A stretch of DNA of 25,668 nt, from the IMG/VR virus record IMGVR_UViG_3300028800_000293, positions 1 through 25,668 of that record. The stretch is one strand, 5' to 3'. Under the pieces are notes generated by a model. The model did not search any database, had not been told where the DNA came from, and saw only the letters and a list, made by a program, of their open reading frames with translations. Of this stretch, positions 1 to 7,008 are shown piece by piece. The position numbers and the translations under genes were made by a program. Position 1 is the stretch's first letter, and each line of letters starts with the position of its first letter. The DNA comes from a virus.

Positions 1-189
1 GGTGGCGATCCCGATTCGTCGGCCCGGCCGATCGACCAGTGGCAAAACCTTGTCGTAGGTACGTCACGGCGCGCGCATCGTGAGGGGTACGTACGGCTGC
101 GCATACTGAACATTAACAATAGCGACGGAACCGGCGTCGTGATGGATATGCAAGTCTCGCGTACGGGTGACGTGGGAGCATCGACCTAA
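1..189 (+). CDS. C-terminal end of a probable tail protein (5' truncated)
   Basis: The reading frame is open from the first base and stops with TAA at 187-189, giving the last 62 residues of a protein that begins upstream of the window. It ends in DMQVSRTGDVGAST and contains alternating polar and aliphatic residues (YVRLRILNINN), as in a beta-rich domain. No family can be assigned from so short a piece. It is followed one base later by a tail-appendage gene in the same direction, so a tail fibre or tail-tip protein is the likeliest identity by position only. Confidence 0.6.
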   Translation, partial: GGDPDSSARPIDQWQNLVVGTSRRAHREGYVRLRILNINNSDGTGVVMDMQVSRTGDVGAST

Positions 190-190
190 C

Positions 191-820
191 ATGGCCGGTC
201 ACGACAACGCCAGTTCGCAGCACGGCATATTCTTTCAAGCCAAGCAGTTTGGCTCGATCCTGCGTGGCAGTGGACCGCCAGTGCCGGCGGCAGGCGTTGT
301 TGGTGATTTGTACATCGATACGCAGGCTTGGTTTCTGTACGAAAAGCGCAGTTCGGAAGCCACAGACCCGTGGGGCAACTACCTGTTTGCTATCCCGGTT
401 GCATATCAATCCGCCCTGAAATGGTTTAGTTCCTCACTGCCGACAAATGATTTCGGTGTAGATGGTGACTACTGCCTGTTGTGGGGCGGCTTTAACAACT
501 ACGGACTTCAGCCATCCATTTGCGGCCCGAAAGCGAACGATTGCTGGCCTGAAAGTGGTGATGGGCCTGATATCTTGCTCGATCCGACGTACGCCGGTTA
601 TTCGCTGCCTGCGGGTCTTTCGGACGAAGGTGCGCCGATCGTATTCAGCAATTCATGGCAGGCCGTAGTTGCCGGACTGGATACGGAATACATCCTTGCC
701 ATTCCGGTTTCGCAGCTTCCAAACACGTCCGTACTTGAGCGTGGCTTGCGCTCGGCGCCGGTTGTCGTTCTTGTGGTTCTCGATCCGCTGTACACCGCCG
801 TAAACGAGCACGCAGTCTAA
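191..820 (+). CDS. Tail appendage protein, long paralogue
   Basis: A 209-residue protein starting at the ATG one base after the preceding stop. An upstream in-frame start at 167 would overlap the previous gene and is not needed. About the first 118 residues align almost without gaps with the next protein. Both carry a GxGxP....GxxGDxYxDT...FLY.K module (residues about 26-55) and a W-F-S-S...DGDYCLLWGG block (about 77-102). After that, this copy has 67 extra residues before the shared ending DPLYTAxNEHA. The extra piece begins near another LDPxYxA-like string, as if an LDP-Y unit was duplicated. The GD-Y...LY module is common in phage tail fibres and collagen-like tips. A role as a receptor-binding appendage is inferred from this module and from position. 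The stop overlaps the next start (TAATG). Confidence 0.82.
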   Translation: MAGHDNASSQHGIFFQAKQFGSILRGSGPPVPAAGVVGDLYIDTQAWFLYEKRSSEATDPWGNYLFAIPVAYQSALKWFSSSLPTNDFGVDGDYCLLWGGFNNYGLQPSICGPKANDCWPESGDGPDILLDPTYAGYSLPAGLSDEGAPIVFSNSWQAVVAGLDTEYILAIPVSQLPNTSVLERGLRSAPVVVLVVLDPLYTAVNEHAV

Positions 821-1248
821 TGGCCGGTTTTGACAATGGAACGCTACAGCAAGGCGTGTTTGCGCAGACGAAGCAATTCGGCTCCGTATTGCGCGGCACT
901 GGCGAGCCGTTGCCGACTGTGGGTGTCGTCGGTGACGTGTACGTGGATACGCAGACGTGGTTTCTGTACGTCAAACGCTCCAACGAAGGGCCAAGTTCGT
1001 GGGGTAATTACCTCTTTGCTGTCTCGGCAACGTACCAGGCTACACTGAAGTGGTTCAGCTCGGCACAGCCAGCGAACACACTAGGCTTGGACGGTGATTA
1101 CTGTTTGCTGTGGGGCGGATATCCGAATTACGGTTTGCAACCGTCCATCCTAGGCCCGAAGGCGGCTGGTGCATGGCCCGCAAATCCGGCTGCTGTCGCA
1201 GTTGCACTTAATCCGCTGTACACGGCTGAAAATGAGCACGCGATATGA
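820..1248 (+). CDS. Tail appendage protein, short paralogue
   Basis: A 142-residue protein whose ATG overlaps the previous stop (TAATG), so translation is probably coupled. It is a shorter paralogue of its upstream neighbour: MAGxDN start, KQFGSxLRG, GVVGDxYxDTQ.WFLY.KRS, WGNYLFA, DGDYCLLWGG, YGLQPSI.GPKA and a final PLYTAENEHA are shared. It lacks the 67-residue insertion of the longer copy. Together the pair look like a tandem duplication that diverged. Role inferred: component of a tail spike or fibre complex, perhaps hetero-oligomeric. The end overlaps the next gene by ATGA. Confidence 0.82.
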   Translation: MAGFDNGTLQQGVFAQTKQFGSVLRGTGEPLPTVGVVGDVYVDTQTWFLYVKRSNEGPSSWGNYLFAVSATYQATLKWFSSAQPANTLGLDGDYCLLWGGYPNYGLQPSILGPKAAGAWPANPAAVAVALNPLYTAENEHAI

Positions 1249-1859
1249 GCTACAACTACACGACGGATTTTCTTGGACTGTTGCGGCTCGTCGGTAGCTC
1301 TCTCCGATCGGAGCGCATGCCGGGACTCGATTGGCTTGTTGCCGCGCTGAATCGCATGGGGCTGTTCGCGCTCTCGGTGGGTCAGACGGCGCCGACCGTA
1401 AATCAGGCAACGACCGTTTGGTTTCAGCCCGCCATTCCGTCGTGGACCGCCGAAGGTACAATCTACCTATGGAATCCCGTCGCTGGCGCATATCAGGTGG
1501 CGACGCCTGCGCTGTGGCAGTCATTCTTGTCAACGTCCGGTCCAGTGTTTCAGTCGTTGCCGAATGCGAACAACGTCATAAACTCAGGCGTATCGCTTGC
1601 AGCCGTACAGCGTGTCGCGCCCGCCAATACGTCGGTTACGTTGCCAACGCTTGCAGCTCAATACCTTACGAAAAAGGATATCGAGCTGGTTGATTTTTCG
1701 ACCGGCGTAGTTGCCCATACGATACTGGTCACGCCGGCCGCAGACGGTTCCACGATCATGCAAAAGGCGTCGTGGCAGCTTCTATCCACCGCCGACAGTC
1801 TCGCAGGCGTGCGCCTGCGTCCGTCTCCCGATCTTAACTCGTGGATCATCGCCCCATGA
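1245..1859 (+). CDS. Phage tail-associated hypothetical protein
   Basis: A 204-residue protein beginning at the ATG of an ATGA overlap. It has an amphipathic N-terminus (FLGLLRLVGSSLRSER), then a region with WLVAALNRMGLFALSVGQTA and ATTVWFQPAIPSW, a strand-rich middle (GTIYLWNPVAGAYQVATP) and a terminal W-Q-L-L...LAGVRLRPSPDLNSW.IAP. I recall this pattern from uncharacterised tail-region proteins of phages and prophages of Rhizobiales, but I cannot name a family. Its position after the appendage paralogues suggests a tail-fibre or distal-tail component. The stop overlaps the next start by ATGA (1856-1859). Confidence 0.75.
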   Translation: MSYNYTTDFLGLLRLVGSSLRSERMPGLDWLVAALNRMGLFALSVGQTAPTVNQATTVWFQPAIPSWTAEGTIYLWNPVAGAYQVATPALWQSFLSTSGPVFQSLPNANNVINSGVSLAAVQRVAPANTSVTLPTLAAQYLTKKDIELVDFSTGVVAHTILVTPAADGSTIMQKASWQLLSTADSLAGVRLRPSPDLNSWIIAP

Positions 1860-3148
1860 AAATCGCTATCCGTGCTGTTGCTCTTGCGCTGCTTTTGGTC
1901 GCCAGCCCTGCGTTGGCGCAATGGCAGACGCCGAATCACTCCGTACCGATCGGACGCGGCGGCGGTGTAACGGGATTCGGCAACGCCGCGCCCGGCACTT
2001 CAGGGCAACCGCTCGTCAGCGGCGGTTCCACCGTAGACCCAGCTTTCGGCCCTATCGGCAACAGCGGCTTTACGGTAGGGCCAGCCAATACAGCCAAGGG
2101 CACACTTGACGGCGTGTCCACGACCGACCTTCCATTGCCGGGCTGCACTGGTGTTAATCAGGCGTGGCGCTACACCAGCGGTACCGGCATTAACTGCGGC
2201 AACATAACCGTACAGACCGGCTACGACATGCCGATCAATCTCGGCTTGTCGGCGTCGGCTGCCGGGAGTGCGCTGACGATCGGCTTGACGCAGGCCAACG
2301 GGAGTGCGCCTACCGGCAGCAATCCGGTGCTGGTGCCATTCCGGTCCACGTCGCTAACGACGGGAACGGTTGTCTGGGACACGATCACTGCAAGCACGTC
2401 TCTTACCATCCCATCCGGTGCGACGCTCGGCACGTCGTCCAGCAACGTATCGTTCCGCATCTGGATTTTTCTTGAGCATAACGGGGGTGCGCCTGCGCTG
2501 GCAGTGGCGACGTGCAGCAACGCCACGAATATCTTTCCGTGCTCGGCTTGGGAGAGCACGCTCAAGACCAGCACGACGATCAGCGGCAGCGCCGGAACTG
2601 CTGGTGTGCTGTACGCGGCAAATGGCGTGTCTGCAGACGCCGTACGCATCGTTGGTTTTTGTGATTTCTCAGGCGGTTTGACGACCGCAGGAACGTGGGC
2701 AAGTTCATGTACGACGCTGCAGATGATGGGGCCTGGCGTTAAGAAGCCGGGTGACATCGTACAAACTGGTTCGTTCGGAACGTCGTCCACGACGAGTTGC
2801 ACGAGCGCCGGCATTACTGTTGCAACTGCGGTCACGAAATCCATATCTCCGACGAGCGCCGCCAATCTGGTGTCAGTGCGCGGCCAGACGACCAGCGGCG
2901 GTCCGAACGCCACGAACGGCGGTGCAGCCACGCAACTCGCCCGTGGCGCCGGGACGCTGATCGGGCAGTCGTCCAGTCCGTCTTTCTCGATTGGTGGCGG
3001 TGCGATCATTGGCTTCAGTCAGTTCTCTGAAGCCTTGGACCAGCCCAACACGGTATCCAGCACGGCGTACACGATTTATTGCGGCGGCGCGGCCGGGACG
3101 TGGACGCACGGCGGCGGTAGTATCCGCGTCGAAGAGATCATGGGGTGA
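1856..3148 (+). CDS. Secreted, Gly/Ser/Thr-rich protein with signal peptide
   Basis: A 430-residue protein whose ATG at 1856 overlaps the previous stop. The N-terminus is a clear signal peptide: KIAIR, a hydrophobic core AVALALLLVAS and the cleavage site PALA|Q. Starting at 1841 instead would put five residues (MDHRP) in front and is less natural. The mature protein is rich in Gly, Ser and Thr and predicted beta-rich. It holds about nine cysteines (for example LPGCTG, INCGN, ATCSN, FPCSAW, GFCDF, SSCTT, TSCTS, IYCGG) that could form disulfides after export. The cluster position suggests a tail protein, but tail proteins are assembled in the cytoplasm and do not carry signal peptides. An exported surface or periplasmic protein expressed with the late genes is therefore the alternative. 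Function unknown. Confidence 0.8.
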   Translation: MKIAIRAVALALLLVASPALAQWQTPNHSVPIGRGGGVTGFGNAAPGTSGQPLVSGGSTVDPAFGPIGNSGFTVGPANTAKGTLDGVSTTDLPLPGCTGVNQAWRYTSGTGINCGNITVQTGYDMPINLGLSASAAGSALTIGLTQANGSAPTGSNPVLVPFRSTSLTTGTVVWDTITASTSLTIPSGATLGTSSSNVSFRIWIFLEHNGGAPALAVATCSNATNIFPCSAWESTLKTSTTISGSAGTAGVLYAANGVSADAVRIVGFCDFSGGLTTAGTWASSCTTLQMMGPGVKKPGDIVQTGSFGTSSTTSCTSAGITVATAVTKSISPTSAANLVSVRGQTTSGGPNATNGGAATQLARGAGTLIGQSSSPSFSIGGGAIIGFSQFSEALDQPNTVSSTAYTIYCGGAAGTWTHGGGSIRVEEIMG

Positions 3149-3154
3149 CGTGAA

Positions 3155-3721
3155 ATGAGGTACGGAACGAAGTGGCCAACCTACGCAAAGCAATGGGATG
3201 CGATGGTCATTAACCCGTCGCGCGTTGCGGAGTTCGGCAGGCTTGCGAAGTTCGCGTTCGATCATAAAGCGCAGTACCTGGCAAGTGTTGCTGGGCAAGT
3301 GCCATGGTACGGAGTCGCGATACTTCACCGTCGCGAGAGTGACGCGAATTTTTCGACCTACCTCGGTAATGGCGATCCGCTCGACCGTCCGACGCGCCAC
3401 GTTCCCAAAAATCGCGGGCCGTTTCCTGACTTTCCGTCCGGTGTGCGCGATGCGCTGCACCTTGACGGACTCGATTCGGTGACCGACTGGCGACTTGAGA
3501 AACTTCTGTACTATTTTGAAATTTTCAACGGCACCGGCTACGACCTGCGTGGCAAGCCTTCTCCTTACATATGGGGTGGAACAAACGTTCAAGTGCGCGG
3601 CAAGTACACTGGCGACGGGCATTTCGACGGCGGCACGATGGATACGCAGCCGGGGTGCGCGCCGCTGCTGAAGGCAATCATGGCGCTAGATCCTTCGGTT
3701 AATCCCGTGCGAGAATCGTAG
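3155..3721 (+). CDS. Endolysin, lysozyme family (COG5526-like)
   Basis: A 188-residue peptidoglycan hydrolase that would cut the cell wall at the end of infection. The middle of the protein carries the pattern of the COG5526 lysozyme-family proteins frequent in alphaproteobacteria and their phages. The visible blocks are AILHRRESDANF (about 50-61, E the probable catalytic acid), YLGNGDPLDRPTRHVPKNRG (about 63-82), ALHLDGLD, TDWRLEKLLYYFEIFNGTGYD and PYIWGG. No signal peptide or transmembrane segment is seen, so release should depend on a holin, in keeping with the small membrane proteins encoded just downstream. Three genes, a small membrane protein, a DUF3309 protein and a holin candidate, follow in the same direction. 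The catalytic assignment rests on recalled family similarity. Confidence 0.88.
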   Translation: MRYGTKWPTYAKQWDAMVINPSRVAEFGRLAKFAFDHKAQYLASVAGQVPWYGVAILHRRESDANFSTYLGNGDPLDRPTRHVPKNRGPFPDFPSGVRDALHLDGLDSVTDWRLEKLLYYFEIFNGTGYDLRGKPSPYIWGGTNVQVRGKYTGDGHFDGGTMDTQPGCAPLLKAIMALDPSVNPVRES

Positions 3722-3743
3722 TTGGTCAACGCGGAGCGGACCA

Positions 3744-3962
3744 GTGAACGACACGGCGCAAATCATCGTGGCGGTATCCACGCTGCTTGGCGTCGCTGGC
3801 GGTCTTTTTCTGCAAGGCTGGTCGTTACGGGCGTCGCTGTTGAACAGCAAAGTGATCAACGAAGTACATACAGCCACCAACGGAATGGCGAAGCGGCTGG
3901 AAGCTGCTGCGGAAGCCAAGGGCAATCTTCAAGGTCGGAAAGACGAGAGAGCAGGAACATAA
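3744..3962 (+). CDS. Small single-span membrane protein of the lysis cassette
   Basis: A 72-residue protein using a GTG start at 3744, preceded by GGAGCGGA as ribosome binding site. Residues about 6-32 are hydrophobic (IIVAVSTLLGVAGGLFLQG), followed by a polar, probably helical tail (VHTATNGMAKRLEAAAEAKG...) ending in charged residues. Small proteins with an N-terminal span followed by an HTxTN-type polar helix commonly sit beside phage lysis genes. It could be a holin, antiholin or spanin-like partner. No lipobox or paired Rz1 frame was seen. It lies between the endolysin (23-bp gap) and a DUF3309 gene (4-bp gap). Confidence 0.75.
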   Translation: MNDTAQIIVAVSTLLGVAGGLFLQGWSLRASLLNSKVINEVHTATNGMAKRLEAAAEAKGNLQGRKDERAGT

Positions 3963-3965
3963 GCC

Positions 3966-4130
3966 ATGTCTGTTAGTATGATCGTTCTTATCATCCTGGT
4001 TATTTTGCTGCTGGGCGGCTTCAGCGGACTTGGTGGCGGTCCCTTCTACGGCACCGGCTACTATGGTGGCGGCGGCCTCGGACTTATCGTCGTCATCCTT
4101 GTGATTCTGCTGGTACTCGGCCGAATTTAG
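3966..4130 (+). CDS. DUF3309-like small membrane protein
   Basis: A 54-residue ORF starting at ATG 3966, four bases after the previous stop, and ending TAG at 4130. It is two hydrophobic stretches, SMIVLIILVILLLGGF and LGLIVVILVILLVLGRI, joined by a Gly/Tyr-rich turn (GLGGGPFYGTGYYGGGG). This layout (MS-x-IxLIIL.LLLG ... GxxGLxLVILLxLLLGRI) matches the DUF3309 family, common in alphaproteobacterial genomes. In this context it may act as a holin or holin modulator, which is inference. The assignment is by pattern recall, but the two-span architecture is plain in the sequence. Confidence 0.8.
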   Translation: MSVSMIVLIILVILLLGGFSGLGGGPFYGTGYYGGGGLGLIVVILVILLVLGRI

Positions 4131-4165
4131 GACCGTTGCCCGGCTGTCTGACAAATGCTATGTAG

Positions 4166-4191
4166 GGTGCGACCTTTAACGGGAGCGCACC
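4166..4191 (+). promoter_or_regulatory. Hairpin enclosing the holin ribosome binding site
   Basis: A perfect 6-bp inverted repeat, GGTGCG (4166-4171) and CGCACC (4186-4191), ends one base before the holin-like ATG at 4193. The 14-base loop contains the Shine-Dalgarno-like GGGAG (4181-4185). Folding would place the ribosome binding site in a loop and the start codon at the base of the stem, which could tune translation. A weak promoter-like pair, TTGCCC (4136) and TATGTA (4159) with 17 bases between, lies just upstream but is too poor to call. Confidence 0.45.
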
Positions 4192-4192
4192 T

Positions 4193-4636
4193 ATGGGCTG
4201 GAAACCTGACTGGAATTGGAATCAGTATAAGTCGGTCGGCCGGCACGTCATAACCGGCGTCGGCTGCGTCACCGCGACTCTTGTTGCCGTACATTTCATC
4301 AGTCCGGCGCAGCAGACCGACATCATCAACAACGTGTCCACGATCTACGATGGCGTTGTTAAGGTCGTCACCGGAATCGCTGGTCTGATCGGCGTGCTTG
4401 CCCCGATCTATGCAGCTCTGAAATCCAAGGACGCCGCAAGTCCAGCCTCGCAGGTTAACTCAGTCGTGAAGAATCTGTCGGCACCGGAAATCACGCAGGC
4501 CGCGAATGCGGTTGCCGATCCTGGCTCTCGCGCCAAACTGATCGAAGCCGTGGCGGATATGCCGGAAGTCAAAAAGATCATTCCGGCGGATCCTGCGCTT
4601 GCGCTCTCGACGCTCAGTCCAAAGGTTGCCGTGTGA
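4193..4636 (+). CDS. Holin-like membrane protein
   Basis: A 147-residue protein with two hydrophobic segments: about residues 18-36 (HVITGVGCVTATLVAVHFI) and about 55-72 (VVKVVTGIAGLIGVLAPIYAAL). A polar, alanine-rich C-terminal half follows (ASQVNSVVKNLSAPEITQAANAVADP...). The N-terminus WKPDWNWNQYKSVGRHV is basic and aromatic. This fits holins found beside COG5526 endolysins in Rhizobiales phages, which form inner-membrane holes that let the endolysin out. It is the last gene of the lysis group and overlaps the terminase start (GTGA at 4633-4636), so it is co-translated with a late gene. A non-holin membrane role cannot be excluded. Confidence 0.72.
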   Translation: MGWKPDWNWNQYKSVGRHVITGVGCVTATLVAVHFISPAQQTDIINNVSTIYDGVVKVVTGIAGLIGVLAPIYAALKSKDAASPASQVNSVVKNLSAPEITQAANAVADPGSRAKLIEAVADMPEVKKIIPADPALALSTLSPKVAV

Positions 4637-6177
4637 ACTTTCCGTGGACCGTTGCGGAGCGTTCCGTACAGACCAAGGAAGATGTACGGGCGAAACTTCG
4701 CAATTTTGATTACTATCGCGAAAAGTTTCTATGTGTACGTCCGCGTAAAGGCGGCGAACGCATACCGTTCATTCTAAACAATGCACAACGCGTTTTGCAT
4801 GCCCGGATAGAGCGTGAGCGCGAAGTGTTCGGCATGGTGCGTGCGCTTATTCCAAAAGCACGGCGGATGGGCGTCAGTACGTATGTAGGTGGCCGTTTCT
4901 TCCATCAGACTGCAACCATGTTTGGTCGCAGGGCTCAAGTTATTGCGCATCGTGCGGATAGCGCGCGTAATTTGCATCGTGAAATTAAGGAATTTGCCGC
5001 TGGGCTGCCGCCAGCCGTACGCCCGTCTATTGGTGCCACTAATGCTCAAGAGCTGATTTTCGACAGGCTAAAGTCTCTGTACAAAGTATCATCGGCCGAT
5101 GGCGGCGATATCGGCCGTTCTGACGATTTTCATTTGCTGCACATGTCCGAAGCGGCGCTTTTTGAAAACGTCGAAGATTTGTCGTCCGGGTTGCTTAAAA
5201 CAGTTTCAAGCCTACCCGGTACTGAGATTGCGATGGAAAGCACCGGCAATGGTCAGTCCGGTATGTTTTTCAATATGTGTGAACAAGCAAACGCGGACGG
5301 CAATAAAGGTGAGTGGCGCATTCATTTTCTGCCGTGGTCTTTGATGCCTGAATATCGTACGGCAGTTCCAGTTGGCTGGAGGGCACCAAAAGATTTTGAG
5401 GATTATGCACAACTGCATCAGCTCGACCGTGAGCAACTTTACTGGTTTTGGAGAGAAAACTATTCGCTGGCAACAATGAACGGCGGGCAGCCTGAGACGA
5501 TTCATAGGCTAACGCGTCAAGAGTTCCCGGCCGTTTATAGTGAATGCTTCATGGCCGACAGTACGCTGGATTTCTACCCGGCGTCGCTGGTTGTCGCGGC
5601 CATGACCAACAAGCCAGCGCCGTCCGCTGGTGCGTTGAAATTGCTTTGCGTGGACCCAGCAGGGGACGGTCAGGATAAACCATTCGTGTGTGACCGGCAG
5701 GGTTCCGCGATCGGCGCGCGGGTGTGGGGTGAACTGGCCAGCCGGGACGGCAATGTGGCCTCGGACTGGTTGGTGACGACGTTCAAGCGTTTTGATATGG
5801 ATGCTATTCTCATTGACGGAACTGGCGGCTACGGGCGCGACCTGGTTGCCGGCTGCAGGCTTCGCATGCGCTCGCTGGGGCCTGAAAAGATCGTGCCCGT
5901 CATTTTCAGTCACGGCGCCAACAACTCTGTTATGTACGGCAACAGGCGTGCGGAGTTGCACGATAAGTTGTTGCGCTGGCTCGGCGGCAACGTGTCGATG
6001 CCGAACGACAAGATGGCGCAAGAGGAAGCAGCGGCGTACAAGTGGGGCCGTCAAGGTTGCCACCGTGACGAGAAAGCGCGGCTGTTCATGACGCCGAAAG
6101 AGACGATCAGGAAAGAATTAAGTCGTTCGCCGGATCGCTGGGACTGCTGCGCTATTTCGATGGCGATTGAGGGTTGA
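4633..6177 (+). CDS. terL: Terminase large subunit (DNA packaging ATPase/nuclease)
   Basis: A 514-residue protein starting at the GTG overlapping the holin-like stop. It pumps phage DNA into the procapsid and cuts it. The ATPase half shows a Walker A-like KARRMGVST at about 75-83, then a Walker B region FHLLHMSEAALFE at about 166-178 with the catalytic Glu after the Asp-substituted MSE, and a coupling-motif-like MESTGNGQSG at about 201-210. The nuclease half shows CVDPAGDGQDK (Asp about 341), ILIDGTGGYG (Asp about 395) and a terminal DRWDCCAISMAI. The length is typical. No small terminase subunit was recognised nearby. The next genes are on the other strand, so this ends the rightward late block. 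Confidence 0.9.
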   Translation: MNFPWTVAERSVQTKEDVRAKLRNFDYYREKFLCVRPRKGGERIPFILNNAQRVLHARIEREREVFGMVRALIPKARRMGVSTYVGGRFFHQTATMFGRRAQVIAHRADSARNLHREIKEFAAGLPPAVRPSIGATNAQELIFDRLKSLYKVSSADGGDIGRSDDFHLLHMSEAALFENVEDLSSGLLKTVSSLPGTEIAMESTGNGQSGMFFNMCEQANADGNKGEWRIHFLPWSLMPEYRTAVPVGWRAPKDFEDYAQLHQLDREQLYWFWRENYSLATMNGGQPETIHRLTRQEFPAVYSECFMADSTLDFYPASLVVAAMTNKPAPSAGALKLLCVDPAGDGQDKPFVCDRQGSAIGARVWGELASRDGNVASDWLVTTFKRFDMDAILIDGTGGYGRDLVAGCRLRMRSLGPEKIVPVIFSHGANNSVMYGNRRAELHDKLLRWLGGNVSMPNDKMAQEEAAAYKWGRQGCHRDEKARLFMTPKETIRKELSRSPDRWDCCAISMAIEG

Positions 6178-6209
6178 GGGCAGCGGCAGCATCATCGGGG
6201 CCGTGGCCA

Positions 6210-6401
6210 TCAGAGGCACCCAGGACGACGGTGGCACCATTCCCCATCTTCTTGGTAGATGCGCCAGCCTTCGGCCTTGGCCCCTTCAATGAAGGCATCC
6301 CAGAATGCCGGGCACGCACTCGCGTCGCTTGGGCCTTCGTAGCCTTCGCCGCAATCATCGCAGACCATGACGGGTTTGCCGTACTGCTTATCGATCGACA
6401 T
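6210..6401 (-). CDS. Small Cys-rich, possible zinc-binding protein
   Basis: A 63-residue protein with GTGAGGACAACGA ahead of the ATG, a reasonable ribosome binding site. Cysteines occur as CDDCGEG (about 14-17), a further C near residue 30 (ASACPAFWDAF) and WCHRRPGC at the end, which together could hold zinc. The AFxxGAKAEGWRIYQEDGEWCH segment resembles short phage proteins of unknown role. It is the last gene of a leftward group of very small genes after 6698. No function can be assigned. Confidence 0.65.
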   Translation of the reverse strand: MSIDKQYGKPVMVCDDCGEGYEGPSDASACPAFWDAFIEGAKAEGWRIYQEDGEWCHRRPGCL

Positions 6402-6489
6402 TCGTTGTCCTCACTGGCGCGTCCGAACGCTGGCCCACAAGCTGGCGCGCGCAATTCGAGGCACACCTGCTCGATTATTTGATTGCCGG

Positions 6490-6570
6490 TCAGCAGCCGC
6501 GCGGCCTGCCTGCGGCGTACCGTTCGAATGCGGCGTCCACCTCTTCCTTGCTCGGCTCGCGGTCGGTCAT
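6490..6570 (-). CDS. 26-residue peptide, translationally coupled
   Basis: ATG at 6570 overlaps the stop of the gene upstream (AAATGA), and TGA lies at 6490-6492. The product begins MTDREPSKEEVDAAFERYAAGR and is charged and probably helical. The overlap is the main reason to call it. The stretch between this stop and the next start at 6401 is about 88 bp. A frame that continues with LLTGNQIIEQV exists there but has no start or clear end, so a longer ancestral gene broken by a frameshift is possible. Confidence 0.4.
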   Translation of the reverse strand: MTDREPSKEEVDAAFERYAAGRPRGC

Positions 6571-6698
6571 TTGCCGCGCTCCGCGTAAACAGCGGCAAAA
6601 GCGAATCCCATGATAATTCCGATCGTGATCCAGCCACTAACCGTGGTGCAGTCAATATGGCCGTAACCAGAAATGCACGCAACGTTGTTCGCCAGCAT
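6567..6698 (-). CDS. 43-residue small membrane protein
   Basis: A small ORF from ATG 6698, preceded by AAAGGATACGAC (AAAGGA as ribosome binding site), to TGA at 6567-6569. It has a hydrophobic segment SGWITIGIIMGFAFAAVY followed by a charged end AERGK. Two cysteines lie in the N-terminal part (NVACISGYGHIDC), possibly a short periplasmic loop. The good ribosome site and the ATGA overlap with the downstream peptide support translation. Function unknown. Confidence 0.6.
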   Translation of the reverse strand: MLANNVACISGYGHIDCTTVSGWITIGIIMGFAFAAVYAERGK

Positions 6699-6718
6699 GT
6701 CGTATCCTTTGAATTGAT

Positions 6719-6754
6719 GGCCCTCCGTACGTTAGTACAGAGGGCCGTTTGTTG
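6719..6754 (+). terminator. Terminator-like hairpin
   Basis: GGCCCTC (6719-6725) pairs with GAGGGCC (6740-6746). An inner GTAC/GTAC pair surrounds a GTTA loop, with one mismatch between the two stems. The + strand continues gtttgttgt, a weak U tract. It could stop rightward transcription leaking from the terminase. It also separates two leftward genes, but there is no U tract on that side. Confidence 0.45.
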
Positions 6755-6940
6755 TCAGTCTTCCGGCGATCCGTCGGGACCGCCCTGCTTGTCGGTCGCG
6801 TCACGATCAGCCTGAGTGGTCGGCGGGTTCGGCGCCTTCGGGTTCGGCTTGTTCGATTCGGCGGCCGTCTTGGACTGACCTTCGTTGTTGTTATCGTCGT
6901 CGGGATCGCTGCGCTTTTCGTGATGCTTCGGATGGTTCAT
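6755..6940 (-). CDS. Small disordered acidic/polar protein
   Basis: A 61-residue protein beginning MNHPKHHEKRSDPDDDNNNE and ending PDGSPED. It has no hydrophobic core: Asp, Asn, Pro, Lys and Thr dominate, so it should be intrinsically disordered. The ribosome binding site GAAAGGACACCTC precedes the ATG at 6940. A divergent promoter box faces this gene at 6994-7022. Low-complexity proteins of this type are frequent in phage accessory regions. Function unknown. Confidence 0.65.
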   Translation of the reverse strand: MNHPKHHEKRSDPDDDNNNEGQSKTAAESNKPNPKAPNPPTTQADRDATDKQGGPDGSPED

Positions 6941-6979
6941 GAGGTGTCCTTTCGCTGCAAAGCCAACGACGTACCTGTG

Positions 6980-7008
6980 TTGACTTGTACGCCATCGTAC
7001 GCTATTAG
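6980..7008 (+). promoter_or_regulatory. Sigma70-like promoter for the H1-like gene
   Basis: TTGACT (6980-6985), a 17-bp spacer, then TATTAG (7003-7008). The spacer contains GTACG (6987-6991) and CGTAC (6996-7000) around CCAT, an inverted repeat placed where an operator could block RNA polymerase. The start codon at 7045 lies 37 bp beyond the -10. Confidence 0.55.

Noticed and set aside
2221-3009. Long open frame on the minus strand (262 codons)
   Set aside because: It is antisense to the secreted protein, with Pro/Val-rich shadow composition and no ribosome binding site. The + frame carries a signal peptide and coupling.
4136-4164. Promoter-like TTGCCC-17-TATGTA before the holin-like gene
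   Set aside because: Only four and three of six bases fit; too weak beside the tight + operon.
5509-6063. Antisense frame of 184 codons under terminase
   Set aside because: His/Arg/Val-rich shadow of the terminase nuclease domain.
6152-6682. Minus-strand frame of 176 codons
   Set aside because: It overlaps three small genes that have ATGA coupling or good ribosome sites; only the short piece around 6402-6490 might be a frameshift remnant.
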